Source: Gemmatimonadota bacterium (GTDB lineage: Bacteria > Latescibacterota > UBA2968). Taken from it: 53,335 nucleotides of DNA. How positions within the stretch are numbered: the first letter of the stretch is position 1; every line of letters starts with the position of its first letter. This document shows positions 17,205 to 26,418 of this stretch, one piece after another. The position numbers were made by a program, and so were the translations under genes. The DNA is taken from positions 119,266-172,600 of the forward strand of contig PBWH01000020.1 in the NCBI GenBank assembly GCA_002727195.1, written 5' to 3'. The notes beneath the pieces are model-generated. The model was not told where the DNA came from. It saw only the letters and a list, made by a program, of their open reading frames with translations, and did not search any database.

Positions 17205-19223
17205 ATGGTCGGGATCAAAGCGATGGTTCCACCCACTGTCCGCCGGGCGATCAAGTATCCAGTGATGCTTGCCAAGTCTCGAGTTGCACGGGACAAACCC
17301 CTTCATCGGAAAGAACTGATCGACGTTCTCGATTCTGAGATCCTGAACCCTTGCAGGCACTTTCGGGAACGATCCACGCCTAGGTTCTTCGTGGATTCAT
17401 CGGAGCGGGACGCCAAGATCGAGGCTCTGAGGGAGGCGATCGGTGACGCTTCCGTCATCTCGATCGTCAAAGATGCGGACCGGATCTGTGACCATGTTTT
17501 CGATCTGCTGGGGTCAGGATCCACGGCACTGGGCCGACCGATCGACTGGCATCGGGATTTCAAGAGTGGCGTTCGATATGATCCTGCGCTTCCGTCGGCA
17601 CTCTTCAGCCTGAAGTCATTCCCTCCGGGCTCCGATGTAAAGGTGCCGTGGGAGTTATCTCGCTTTCAGCACGTTCCCACACTTGGGCAGGCCTGGTGGT
17701 TTACACAGGATGAAAAGTATGCGCGTGAGTTTTTCGACCAGTTTCTGGACTGGAAAGCGTCGAACCCTCCCGGTTTAGGGATCAACTGGGCGTGCACGAT
17801 GGATGTCGCGATCCGTCTTGTGAACTTGATCTGGGGGTATGGCTACTTCAGGTGCTCCGCGTTTCTGGGAGACCGCACGCTGGAGGCGTTCTTATGTTCC
17901 GTGTGGGAACACTCGACCCATATCGAGAACAATCTCGAGTTCGGATACATTGCTGGGCAGGAGGTCGTTTCGAATCACTATCTGGCGGACGTCGCCGGTT
18001 TGGTGTTCGCGGGGATCCTCTTTCCGGAGTTCAAGGATGCGGGTCGGTGGAGGCAAATCGGTCTGGAAGGCTTGCTCAGGAGCATGGACGAGCAAGTTCA
18101 CGACGAGGGAACAGACTTTGAGTCTTCGTTATCGTATCATCGCCTGACGACCGAAATCTTCGCCGCGTGCTATGCCCTCTGCGATCTGAATGGCGTGGAT
18201 ATCCCGGATGCGTTCTCCGAGCGACTGGCGAAAATGGTCGAGTTCGTAGCTGCCTATGCAAGGCCGGACGGTCTTTCACCCCAGATCGGGGATGCGGATG
18301 ACGGCCGACTGCAGATCCTGAGTCGGTATGCGGGTTGGAATCGTCAGGACCACCGATACTTACAAACGATCGGATCTGTGCTCCTGAATCTGCCCGATCT
18401 GGCTGCGTATCCGGAGGGGCTGGCGGATTGTGTCTGGCTTTTCGGCACGGAGCGGACAGACCGGAACAGAAGCCTGGCGCGTGAACGACCTACCAGATCA
18501 TCCGTTGGGTTTCCCGCGTTCGGCTTCTATTCACTGCGATCGGGCGAAGACGAGTTGGTGATCAGCGCCTCTCGTGTCGGCACCCGCGGGATCGGTAACC
18601 ACAAGCACAACGATGTATTTGGCATTGAGCTCTCCCTGGACGGCGAGCCCATCCTGGTTGATCCGGGCGCCTGCATCTACACTGCCGATTCGGCGTTGCG
18701 AAACGCTTTCCGTAGCGTAACGTCACACAACACGGTGACCATTGACGATTACGAACAGAACGGGATCCCAGAGAACAATCTGTTCGGCTTGATCGAGAGT
18801 TGCGTGCCCAAAATCCACGAATGGGTAGTAGAGGGAACCGGCGAGCACGTGTTCAGGGGGTCCCACAACGGTTTCCACGGCCTGTCGGAGGGATGTCACG
18901 AGCGCCGAGTTGCAATGTCACCATCCGCCGACAGCCTGTTCACCGTGGCTGATCAGGTCAGCGCTTCCGGAGAGCACCGGGCGCGATGGTTCTTCCACTT
19001 CCACCCCCTGGCGACCGTGGAGCTTGCCCCCGGGCTTGCCCGGGTGACCCAGGGCCGAGCGATCGCGATGATAGGCTGGAAAGCGGAGACACCGATCGAC
19101 GCAGACCTTGGAGATGGCTGGACCTCTTCAGCATACGGGAGGCGGGAACCCGCCCCTGTACTCACTCTCGGTACGCAGTTCAAAGATGCTGTTCAATTGG
19201 ACCTGGAGATCCGAAAGCTATGA
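17205..19223 (+). CDS. Heparinase II/III family protein
   Basis: A 672-residue protein with the two-part heparinase II/III layout: an (alpha/alpha) toroid (about residues 100-400: LGINWACTMDVAIRLVNLIW, GQEVVSNHYLADV, SSLSYHRLTTEIF) and a C-terminal beta-sandwich (about 430-672: GNHKHNDVFGIELSL, then SHNTVTIDDYEQNG). The His and Tyr of the active-site region in VSNHYLAD and SSLSYHR are present. Lyase members cleave uronate-containing polysaccharides by beta-elimination. There is no clear signal peptide, only a hydrophobic N-terminal stretch. Its place in a synthesis operon, between asnB and a CBM-like lipoprotein, suggests trimming or editing of the polymer rather than feeding on it. That role is inferred. 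Confidence 0.88.
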   Translation: MVGIKAMVPPTVRRAIKYPVMLAKSRVARDKPLHRKELIDVLDSEILNPCRHFRERSTPRFFVDSSERDAKIEALREAIGDASVISIVKDADRICDHVFDLLGSGSTALGRPIDWHRDFKSGVRYDPALPSALFSLKSFPPGSDVKVPWELSRFQHVPTLGQAWWFTQDEKYAREFFDQFLDWKASNPPGLGINWACTMDVAIRLVNLIWGYGYFRCSAFLGDRTLEAFLCSVWEHSTHIENNLEFGYIAGQEVVSNHYLADVAGLVFAGILFPEFKDAGRWRQIGLEGLLRSMDEQVHDEGTDFESSLSYHRLTTEIFAACYALCDLNGVDIPDAFSERLAKMVEFVAAYARPDGLSPQIGDADDGRLQILSRYAGWNRQDHRYLQTIGSVLLNLPDLAAYPEGLADCVWLFGTERTDRNRSLARERPTRSSVGFPAFGFYSLRSGEDELVISASRVGTRGIGNHKHNDVFGIELSLDGEPILVDPGACIYTADSALRNAFRSVTSHNTVTIDDYEQNGIPENNLFGLIESCVPKIHEWVVEGTGEHVFRGSHNGFHGLSEGCHERRVAMSPSADSLFTVADQVSASGEHRARWFFHFHPLATVELAPGLARVTQGRAIAMIGWKAETPIDADLGDGWTSSAYGRREPAPVLTLGTQFKDAVQLDLEIRKL

Positions 19224-20191
19224 CGAAGGTCGCCTGGATCGCTGTTGTGCTCAGTATGTCGATCACCCCTTGCGACGGAAAATCCTCGGGGAACGCGTAT
19301 CTGAACGTCCCTCTCGTCGGTGATCTCGTCGAGGTCACCGTTACCGACTCATCGGGCAGGGCTGTGGAAACGGTGGAGCAGGCCAGGTTGGTGAACGTCC
19401 GACTTCGCTGGCGTTTCGCCGAACCAGGTGACCACGATATGGACGTGGCCTTCCGGCTTGGTGGGAAATATGTAGGCCGGGCGAGGAGTCAATACACTAG
19501 ATGCCGTATCGGCGAGTGGCGAGACCAGACCGCCACCTTCCGTGTTCCTCATACGCTGGAGGCCGGGTCAGCGGATTTCACCGTGATCGTCGTGGATAAT
19601 GGCAAGGCCTGGCTGGAGTCCGAGCCCATCGCCACGATGAGTGTTCAGGCGTGGCACTACGAGGTTTCTCCGGGACAAACGGACCGGAGGGTACTTGGTG
19701 ACAACCTGTTGAGAAACGGGAGCTTTGAGGATGGGATGTCCCACTGGGACATGATCTTCAACTCGCACGGTCCGGGGCGAAAGATCTCGATCGACTCCCG
19801 GGTGCGCTACGATGGAGCGAACTCACTGAGAGTCGACTTTAGCGGCGGGATTGATTTCGGGTATATCTGTCCGTATCAGATCGTCAGAGACCTGCCGGAG
19901 GCGACCTACGAGTTGTCCTACTTTGTTCGGACGGAGAATGTGACCTCCCAAGTCGGTGCTCAACTCGAACTCCGGTTCGCGGGGGTGACCACCTCGACCG
20001 ATATGGCGAAGGGGACGTCGGATTGGGAAAGGAGAAGCATCGAGTTCGAGGCACGTGGCGGGCTGGAGGTATACTTCCGCAGGTATGGTGGCGATGGTCA
20101 GAGCATTGGGGGCGTGCCTCTATCCCTGTCCGACTATGGCCCCATCGGTGGGACTGTCTGGATCGATCGGATCCATCTCAGACGGCTCTAG
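19220..20191 (+). CDS. Secreted or lipid-anchored CBM4/9-like carbohydrate-binding protein
   Basis: The ATG at 19220 overlaps the heparinase stop (ATGA); the longer frame to 18986 is rejected. A short N-terminal hydrophobic segment (WIAVVLSMSITPC) resembles a lipoprotein signal, but Pro before the Cys breaks the usual lipobox, so simple secretion is also possible. Residues 25-145 form a beta-rich domain. Residues about 165-323 resemble a CBM4/9 module, with NLLRNGSFEDGMSHWDM, then YDGANSLRVDF and a closing GGTVWIDRIHLRRL. No catalytic residues are evident. Probably it binds the polymer outside the cytoplasm. It directly follows the heparinase-like gene, which suggests a shared substrate. Confidence 0.7.
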   Translation: MTKVAWIAVVLSMSITPCDGKSSGNAYLNVPLVGDLVEVTVTDSSGRAVETVEQARLVNVRLRWRFAEPGDHDMDVAFRLGGKYVGRARSQYTRCRIGEWRDQTATFRVPHTLEAGSADFTVIVVDNGKAWLESEPIATMSVQAWHYEVSPGQTDRRVLGDNLLRNGSFEDGMSHWDMIFNSHGPGRKISIDSRVRYDGANSLRVDFSGGIDFGYICPYQIVRDLPEATYELSYFVRTENVTSQVGAQLELRFAGVTTSTDMAKGTSDWERRSIEFEARGGLEVYFRRYGGDGQSIGGVPLSLSDYGPIGGTVWIDRIHLRRL

Positions 20192-20200
20192 GCGTCAGCC

Positions 20201-21388
20201 TTGCGCGTTCTCTATATCCGCTCGGACTTCTGGTTCGGTACCCGTGTCGGAGGATCGATCAGCCACACTGCAGGCATGATCTCCGGCTTTACGGCGCTCG
20301 GTCACGAGGTACAACTCTGCACACCCGACCCGACGCACACCGACCTGTTTCCGGACACCGAGGTCGTCAGGCCTCCATTCTACATGCGGCTACCGAAGCT
20401 CAAACAGTTCGGCGCAGCCCTATACTCTGAGTATATGTTCCGGGAACTGTCCCGGAAGGTGACCCGGGGAGACGTGGATTTCGTCTACCAACGCCACAGT
20501 CAATACAACGATACCGGGTGTCGACTGGCCAACCATCTCGGCGTGCCGCTGGCTCTCGAGGTGAACGATCTGGTCAGTGAGTGGAGTCGGGAGTTGGGGA
20601 GCCGGCTTCATCTGCCGCGTAGGGCTGAGGATGCAGAAAGGAAGCAGATCGGCTCGGCGGATCTCGTCGCCTGTGTGTCTGAGGTCCTGGCCGAACGTGT
20701 GAAGAGCCTGGAACTATCTACCGGGCGGGTCATCGTGAATGCCAATGGTGTCGACATGAATCGGTTCCATCCCGGCGTCGACGGCTCGTCCATTCGTGAA
20801 ACGCTCGGCATCCGGGGCGATACTGTGGTGGGGTGGACGGGTACCTTCGGGCCGTGGCACGGGATCGACACCCTGACCGATATAATTGTCGATGTCGCCC
20901 GACGGTCGGACAGTCGCGTTCACTTCCTGCTGGTGGGTGAGGGCCCTCTTCGTAAGCCTTTGGAGGACCGGGTCCAGGCCGAAGGGCTCCGAGATGTCCT
21001 GACCGTTACCGGAGCCGTTCCACACGAGGCCATGCCACAGTATCTCGCCGCGTGCGATATCCTGGTTTCTCCACACGGCAGGCCGAAGACGGGTCGGTTT
21101 ATCGGATCGCCGACGAAAATTTTCGAATACATGGCGATGGGGAAGGGCATCGTGGCGAGTCGGCTCGAACAGATCGGCGAGATTCTTGATCACGAACGGA
21201 CTGCGCTGCTCTGCGAGCCAGAGAACGTCGCTGCCTTTTCAGAGGCTCTTCAGGGGCTTGTTACCGACGTCGCCCTGAGGGAGCGGATCGGGCATAACGC
21301 CTTCTGCGACGCTGTCGGGCACCATTCGTGGACGTCACGCGCCGGCGCCATCATTGACGGTGTGAGGGAAGTGAGAGGAGACGGGTGA
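20201..21388 (+). CDS. GT4 family glycosyltransferase
   Basis: A typical 395-residue GT-B group 1 transferase. It opens LRVLYIRSDFWFGTRVGGSI, followed by GMISGFTALGHEVQLCTPD. The second domain has VIVNANGVDMNRFHPG near residue 182, then VGWTGTFGPWHGIDTL, HFLLVGEGPLRKPLEDR, and SPTKIFEYMAMGKGIVASR, the last giving the E-x7-E-like nucleotide-binding element. The TTG at 20201 is 9 bases after the previous stop. Its stop overlaps the GTG of the next transferase (GTGA). It should add one sugar of the repeat unit; donor and linkage are unknown. Confidence 0.9.
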   Translation: MRVLYIRSDFWFGTRVGGSISHTAGMISGFTALGHEVQLCTPDPTHTDLFPDTEVVRPPFYMRLPKLKQFGAALYSEYMFRELSRKVTRGDVDFVYQRHSQYNDTGCRLANHLGVPLALEVNDLVSEWSRELGSRLHLPRRAEDAERKQIGSADLVACVSEVLAERVKSLELSTGRVIVNANGVDMNRFHPGVDGSSIRETLGIRGDTVVGWTGTFGPWHGIDTLTDIIVDVARRSDSRVHFLLVGEGPLRKPLEDRVQAEGLRDVLTVTGAVPHEAMPQYLAACDILVSPHGRPKTGRFIGSPTKIFEYMAMGKGIVASRLEQIGEILDHERTALLCEPENVAAFSEALQGLVTDVALRERIGHNAFCDAVGHHSWTSRAGAIIDGVREVRGDG

Positions 21389-22527
21389 GGGGTCGGGACT
21401 GTATAGTCGTCAGTGGCGTACCGTTTGGTGATCGATGGACCAGCAAGCAGGAGATCGCAAGGATTCTCGCCAGGGAAGGCCGCGTTCTCTATGTCGAGAG
21501 CGTCCCCAAGCTGTGGGATGTGGGCGCTTTGCGGCATCCGTTCGGCCGCCTGTGGTCCCATTCCGATAATCTGTATGTATACACACCGCCGCCCCTTCGT
21601 GTACCTCTGGATTTCATGTCTACGTCCTATAACAGGTTGCTACAAGGGACCGTGGCCAAGCGTGTTCGGGCGGAGGCGGACCGGTTGGGGTTCAAGGTGC
21701 CTGCTGTCTGGCTGATCGATATCCGGACGTCTCCCTACCGGGAAGTATTCCCGGAAGCGAAGGTCATCTATCACTGCGTGGATCGGTGGGCCGACCTCCT
21801 GGTCGACCCACACTGTCGCAAGGAGGTTGTCCTGGCCCTCGAGCGCGAGACCGTCGGCAACGCCGACATTGTGACGACTTCGGCGCGCGATCTCCAAACT
21901 CATATCCTGGAGTCGACCGACCGAGAGGCCGAATACCTGCCGCACGGTGTGGACTTCAACCTCTTCAGAAAATCTGCTGAGCCTGGACCGCTCCATCCCT
22001 CTCTCCAAGATGTCCAAGGACGCGTCCTCGGGTTCGCCGGGACCATTGGACACTGGGTCGATGTCGAGCTGCTGGATCGGCTCGCAAAGGAGCGTCCTGA
22101 CTACACGCTCGTCCTCTTGGGAGAGATCGCGCCTTCGGATCTGGCAGCGGTCGAACGAATCTGCGAGCATCCGAACGTGAGCCGGATTCCCCCGGTGCCC
22201 AAGCGAGATCTGCCCGAGCTTCTGAGGCGATTCGACGTGTGTCTGATCCCATTCCTGGTGAACGACTTCACGGACAGCATCAATCCGCTCAAGCTGCTCG
22301 AGTATCTTTGCTCGGGGAAGCCGATCGTTACGACTAACATCAGGGAAGCCGGTCCCTTCTCCGATCTCGCCTACGTGGCCGACAGCCCGGATGCGTTTCT
22401 TGACCTCGTAGATGTGGCCTGCGACGAGGACAACGTTGATATACGTCAGCGTCGGATGGACACCGCGAGCCAGCACACGTGGGAGGCGAGGGTGGAGCTG
22501 GCCATGGATCTTCTCGGACGTGACTAG
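21385..22527 (+). CDS. GT-B glycosyltransferase
   Basis: A 380-residue GT-B protein. The N-terminal half has DCIVVSGVPFGDRWTSKQE and LYVESVPKLW. The middle has VIYHCVDRW and VTTSARDLQTHI, and the C-terminal half has GFAGTIGHWVDVELLDRLA, YTLVLLGEIAP and INPLKLLEYLCSGKPIVTT, with Glu in the conserved nucleotide-binding position. This layout is common among capsule transferases acting after the first sugar. The GTG at 21385 overlaps the previous TGA. No strong ribosome site precedes it, in line with coupled translation. Acceptor and donor cannot be assigned. Confidence 0.85.
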   Translation: MRGRDCIVVSGVPFGDRWTSKQEIARILAREGRVLYVESVPKLWDVGALRHPFGRLWSHSDNLYVYTPPPLRVPLDFMSTSYNRLLQGTVAKRVRAEADRLGFKVPAVWLIDIRTSPYREVFPEAKVIYHCVDRWADLLVDPHCRKEVVLALERETVGNADIVTTSARDLQTHILESTDREAEYLPHGVDFNLFRKSAEPGPLHPSLQDVQGRVLGFAGTIGHWVDVELLDRLAKERPDYTLVLLGEIAPSDLAAVERICEHPNVSRIPPVPKRDLPELLRRFDVCLIPFLVNDFTDSINPLKLLEYLCSGKPIVTTNIREAGPFSDLAYVADSPDAFLDLVDVACDEDNVDIRQRRMDTASQHTWEARVELAMDLLGRD

Positions 22528-23947
22528 TCCGGATCTCACCGAAGCGAGGGCGGTCAGACTTCGGATGTCTCCCCTCGTGTCCGTCACGCTGGGAGCGGCC
22601 TTCCTGGGCCGGGTCCTCACCGAGGATCTGGGTGTTCTCCCGCGTGAGATCTTCAACCTGGCCGATCTGGGTTTCATTCTCGTCCTGGTCGTGCTGCTCG
22701 TGCTGTTCGTCCTCGGGTTCAGTACACGAATCCAGATGGGCATCCTCCGGGGACTCTTTCTGCCCATACTCATCGTAACGAGTCTGTCGACGTTGCTCAA
22801 CGCCGACCAGATTGCCGTAAAGCCGGCGGTGACGTTCTGGTTGCTGATGCTCCAGGGACCGCTCCTATATCTCTACCTGATCAACACGGAATCGAGTACC
22901 AACAGAGATCGTTACCTGATCGGGTTGCTGCTGGGTCTGTCATTGCTTCAACCTATCTGGGTTGTGGCACGAGGGCAGGTCGGGATGAGTGCCGATTCCG
23001 TTTCGGGGACCTTTGGCGTCAACCCGAGTCAGTTGTGTTTTGTGTGCGTACTCGTGATTTGCTTTGCGCTCTCCAAGACGGGCTACCTCACCCGCAGGCA
23101 GACGGCCTGGTCTCTGGCTGTCTTTGTGCCTCTCTTCTTCATGCCCAACTGGCGTGCAATGTGGGTCGGACTCCCAGGAGCCGTTCTTCTGACCCGGTGG
23201 ATTGTAGACCGCAGGCAAGGGGTGATGCGTTGGGTGGTTCGACTCGGGTCGATGTTGGTTGTCGTGGTCAGCATGCTCGCGATTGTTGTGGGGATCGCGC
23301 TGTGGGTGCCAGCGTCAGCAGACCTGCAGAAAGATCAGCTGGCGGGGTTCAGGAATTTGTGGTACGAACTCAACGCGACTGAAGGCCGTCTTCTCTATGA
23401 TACTGGAAAGGTTCTCTCATATGCGGCGATACCCGAGGTCTTCTCTGAGTCTCTTCACTACCAATTTGTCGGGACGGGGCCGGGAACATACAACAGTCGT
23501 GCGTTCCATACGTTCGCCCAGCTGACCATCAAAGGGGGTGCACCGGAAGCCAGTGTGGTCCACAACTACGTGAAGGATGACAGACCTTATGTGACGGGCG
23601 TCTCGGAACGCCATATCCTGCCGATCCTGAATCGGTTTAGTGTCAGCGGGACCATCGGCTCTACACTCGGGACCTATCCATCGTGGATCGTGGAGATCGG
23701 CGTGATCGGGTTTGGGCTCTGGGTGGTCGTCTATGGCAGGGCTCTAAAACTGTGTGGGGAGATCTACCGAGCTGATGTCGACCCCATCTATCGCAGCGCG
23801 GCGTTCGGTGCGGCCGGATTCCTGGCCTTCACGATTCTCGCGTCATTACTTGACGACTGGTTCGCGGTCGGACGGATGATGATCATCCCGTGGAGTATCC
23901 TGGCAGTGCTCGATGGCGTGAGACCACAGGTGCCTTATGCGGCCTAA
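22520..23947 (+). CDS. O-antigen ligase/polymerase-like membrane protein
   Basis: A polytopic inner-membrane protein of about 475 residues with some ten hydrophobic segments (for example FILVLVVLLVLFVLGF and LVVVVSMLAIVVGIALWV). It has a long loop near residues 280-390 with Arg- and Gly-rich stretches and a GTGPGTYNS element. This layout is that of Wzy polymerases and WaaL-type ligases, which share one fold and cannot be separated by eye. The GTG at 22520 overlaps the previous gene by 8 bases; an ATG at 22565 is also possible. It probably works outside the inner leaflet to polymerise or ligate the undecaprenyl-linked glycan. A second such protein is at 37728. Confidence 0.72.
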   Translation: MTSPDLTEARAVRLRMSPLVSVTLGAAFLGRVLTEDLGVLPREIFNLADLGFILVLVVLLVLFVLGFSTRIQMGILRGLFLPILIVTSLSTLLNADQIAVKPAVTFWLLMLQGPLLYLYLINTESSTNRDRYLIGLLLGLSLLQPIWVVARGQVGMSADSVSGTFGVNPSQLCFVCVLVICFALSKTGYLTRRQTAWSLAVFVPLFFMPNWRAMWVGLPGAVLLTRWIVDRRQGVMRWVVRLGSMLVVVVSMLAIVVGIALWVPASADLQKDQLAGFRNLWYELNATEGRLLYDTGKVLSYAAIPEVFSESLHYQFVGTGPGTYNSRAFHTFAQLTIKGGAPEASVVHNYVKDDRPYVTGVSERHILPILNRFSVSGTIGSTLGTYPSWIVEIGVIGFGLWVVVYGRALKLCGEIYRADVDPIYRSAAFGAAGFLAFTILASLLDDWFAVGRMMIIPWSILAVLDGVRPQVPYAA

Positions 23948-25043
23948 CCTCCTGGTGATCGGGCCAAAGCCGCCCCCTCTGCACGGTGTGTCCTATCTGA
24001 CTGAGTGTATACTCAAGTCTGAGTATCTTCAGGCGCGCTATTCGATCCGGTATATCGAGCAGGCATTCTCCTCGAACCTGTCTGAGATGGGGCGCCTAAG
24101 CCTCTCTAAGGCTTTTCACCTTGTAAACATTTTATTCAAGGAGCTCTGGTGCCTTACAGGTGGAGTCGGGGCTATCTACCTACCGCTGGGGCTGACCGCA
24201 TTGGCACTGATCCGTGATGTCGTGCTCGTCTTGCCAGGGATTCTATTCCGCGTACCAGTCGTTGTTTGCGTCGGCGGACAGGGCCTGAGCAGACTTGTCT
24301 CGCAGCTGCCGATCCTGGGCAGGATTGCTGCCATCGTCCTTAGTCGCTCGTACCTTATCGCTCCCAGTGAGGCCGTTTTCGCCGAAGTCCGCAAAACACT
24401 GCCGCGGGCCAAAGTGGTTATGCTTCCGCACGGTATCGCCGGAATCGGTTGCGTAGGCCGGAAGCCGCAACCGAGAAGGAAGAACGCCTTTTTCCTATCG
24501 AATTTGCTGGTGCAGAAAGGTGTCCTCGATCTGGTTCGAGCAATCCCCCTTGTTTTGGATCGTGTTCCGGATGCCACCTTCACAATTGCCGGAGGCCCGG
24601 GTGATACGGAGGCACTTGAAGCGGTCAAGTCGGTGTGCGAGGATTACGAGTGTGTCACATATTTAGGTGCCGTGTACGGTGTTGATCGCGAGCCGCTGTT
24701 TGCCGACGCCTCGATCTTCGTTTTTCCTACCCATCGGGAGGGGTTCGGTCTGGTTGTGGTGGAGGCGATGAGTGCTGGTCTACCGGTCGTTGGCACTCGC
24801 GTTGGAGGACTAATCGACTTGGTGAAGCACGGGACCACTGGCCTACTTGTGCCTGCGCACGATCACGTCGCTCTAGCTGATCGAATCGTTGCATTGCTTC
24901 GTGATCCAGGACGTGCTCGACAGATGGGGGCATCGGGTCGAGCTCGATTCGATCAAAACTTCACCATTCGTACATGGGAACGAGGCATGGATGCGACAAT
25001 AGTGTCCGCGCTACGCGATGAGGCTGCATCAAGTTTTCGGTGA
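23937..25043 (+). CDS. GT4 family glycosyltransferase
   Basis: A complete 368-residue GT-B group 1 transferase. It begins RPNLLVIGPKPPPLHGVSYL; the second domain has VVMLPHGIAGIG, AFFLSNLLVQKGVLDLVRAI, FTIAGGPGDTEALEAV, and the conserved EGFGLVVVEAMSAGLPVVG with both Glu residues of the E-x7-E motif near residues 265-273, then GGLIDLVKHGTTGLLVP. Its ATG lies 11 bases inside the previous gene. From here to about 27500 sequence becomes noticeably richer in A and T, so this gene may be the left end of a transferred block. Sugar donor and linkage unknown. Confidence 0.92.
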   Translation: MRPNLLVIGPKPPPLHGVSYLTECILKSEYLQARYSIRYIEQAFSSNLSEMGRLSLSKAFHLVNILFKELWCLTGGVGAIYLPLGLTALALIRDVVLVLPGILFRVPVVVCVGGQGLSRLVSQLPILGRIAAIVLSRSYLIAPSEAVFAEVRKTLPRAKVVMLPHGIAGIGCVGRKPQPRRKNAFFLSNLLVQKGVLDLVRAIPLVLDRVPDATFTIAGGPGDTEALEAVKSVCEDYECVTYLGAVYGVDREPLFADASIFVFPTHREGFGLVVVEAMSAGLPVVGTRVGGLIDLVKHGTTGLLVPAHDHVALADRIVALLRDPGRARQMGASGRARFDQNFTIRTWERGMDATIVSALRDEAASSFR

Positions 25044-25287
25044 CAGAAGGAGTTTCCTGTCAGATTCTGGGGTCGATCCCATTTTGGGAAGTCTGTAGCC
25101 CTGAGAGGTCTGATCCGAACACTGAGGACGAGATCGCTGCCCAGGACAGCCCGAAGGTGCGATCACAAACGGCAGCCGAGCCTTGTACCGATGCGACAAG
25201 CAAAGGTCGTCGACGTGGTGTCCTACGGAGCAGTGAATCTGCCTGAAGAAGTAACCGGTCTGTATACTTGACAGATGGAGAATCAGC
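25040..25287 (+). other. Gap with a doubtful 68-codon ORF (25040-25246)
   Basis: These 244 bases separate the glycosyltransferase from the deacetylase-like gene. A GTG at 25040 overlaps the preceding TGA and opens a frame to 25246 (68 residues, MTEGVSCQILGS then hydrophilic), but the product resembles nothing and its composition is not convincing. TATACT at 25263-25268 looks like a -10 box, yet no fitting -35 lies 16-18 bases upstream, and the ATG would be only about 20 bases away. GGAG at 25277-25280 is the ribosome site of the next gene. I see no hairpin with a T-run here. Confidence 0.2.
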
Positions 25288-26418
25288 ATGACCGAAATTC
25301 ATATGGTCTTGACGGATGACTGGGAGCTCAGGGGTGACGGTTCTGGAAACGTGTCAGCAATTCAGTTCGAAACGCTACGCGAGCTTCGCAGGATATATGA
25401 GGAAAGCGGAATAAACGCCTCATTCAACGTCGAGGTTATGCAACAGCTGAGTCATCTGGAGTGGGGAACTCACCATTCACATCTGGGAGAGATAGCGGCA
25501 GAGTGGGAGGACCTCGTTCAGGAGACTTATCTACGAGGGCACGACGTTCAGCTCCACGTGCATGCCCAATGGACCAACGCTCAATACGAGGCTGACCGCT
25601 GGGTTCTGTCGGGTGACTGGTCGATTCTCAATTACTCCGAGAATGCGGCCGAGACAATGATCCGCAACTGCAAGGATTACCTGGAACAGCTTCTGCGTCG
25701 GAGCAATCAGACTTATCAGTGTGTGTCCTTCAGGAGCGGCTCCTGGTGCATCGCGCCAAGTCCACATCTTCTGTGCGTCCTCTCCAGGCTGGGCATCGTT
25801 TTCGATATGAGCATTGTAGAAGGTCTCAAGTACGATGGAATCGTCGACCTTGATTATCGTAGTGTGGACGAGCCGTTCTTGCCGTACTATCCTGTCATGA
25901 CTGACGCTCGCAGGGCCTCTCCCAGGCAAGAGCCGCTTGTCTGTGTCCCGACCCATAGTTTCAGATACAATCCCGTGCCACGGGCTTGGCACACCATCCG
26001 AAGGAGGTTTACCGATCCGCGTGAATACATGGCGCCGAATGCGGTGCCACCAAAGGACTCTGGTGACAACCGCTACAGCGTGTGGGAAAAGAAGAAGTCA
26101 AGGATGAGTCGCGTGCTTGCGCGTGTCCGAAGGCACTTCAAGCCGGAGATTGTCGTATCCGATCTTTCAGCTCTCAGCTATCCATTGATGGTCAGCATGA
26201 TTGACGACATCAGGCGTCGTGCAGAGTCATCCGGTTGGGATCGGGTCCCCGTAATAATTGAAAACCACACTAAGGACGTCGGTAATTTCAGGCCCATTGA
26301 GCGATTCGCCAACCTTGTGTCCTCAATTCCTGACATAAATGTCTCTACGCTCACCGAGCTTGCATCGAAATTACAGGCAGGCACGTATCCCCTTGCCGGT
26401 GATGGTTCCTCCAACTAG
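25288..26418 (+). CDS. Polysaccharide deacetylase-like protein
   Basis: A 376-residue protein with features of a (beta/alpha) NodB-like deacetylase core. VLTDDWELRGDGSG near residue 8 gives the acidic motif 1, HDVQLHVHAQW near 90 has the spaced His pair of motif 2, and CVSFRSGSWCIAP near 150 resembles motif 3 with its Arg. Such enzymes remove N- or O-acetyl groups from glycans with a bound metal. There is no signal peptide, so action on a cytoplasmic precursor is likely. It is the first gene of a lower-GC cassette (line 25381-25440 is about 47 % GC) that ends in a formyltransferase. Deacetylation followed by N-formylation is an attractive inference. Activity unproven. Confidence 0.65.
   Translation: MTEIHMVLTDDWELRGDGSGNVSAIQFETLRELRRIYEESGINASFNVEVMQQLSHLEWGTHHSHLGEIAAEWEDLVQETYLRGHDVQLHVHAQWTNAQYEADRWVLSGDWSILNYSENAAETMIRNCKDYLEQLLRRSNQTYQCVSFRSGSWCIAPSPHLLCVLSRLGIVFDMSIVEGLKYDGIVDLDYRSVDEPFLPYYPVMTDARRASPRQEPLVCVPTHSFRYNPVPRAWHTIRRRFTDPREYMAPNAVPPKDSGDNRYSVWEKKKSRMSRVLARVRRHFKPEIVVSDLSALSYPLMVSMIDDIRRRAESSGWDRVPVIIENHTKDVGNFRPIERFANLVSSIPDINVSTLTELASKLQAGTYPLAGDGSSN

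Noticed and set aside
21640..22800. 386-codon - strand ORF
   Set aside because: Antisense to a clear glycosyltransferase and ligase-like gene; no recognisable motif.
25267..25272. TTGACA as -35 box before the deacetylase gene
   Set aside because: A matching -10 would fall inside the coding sequence.
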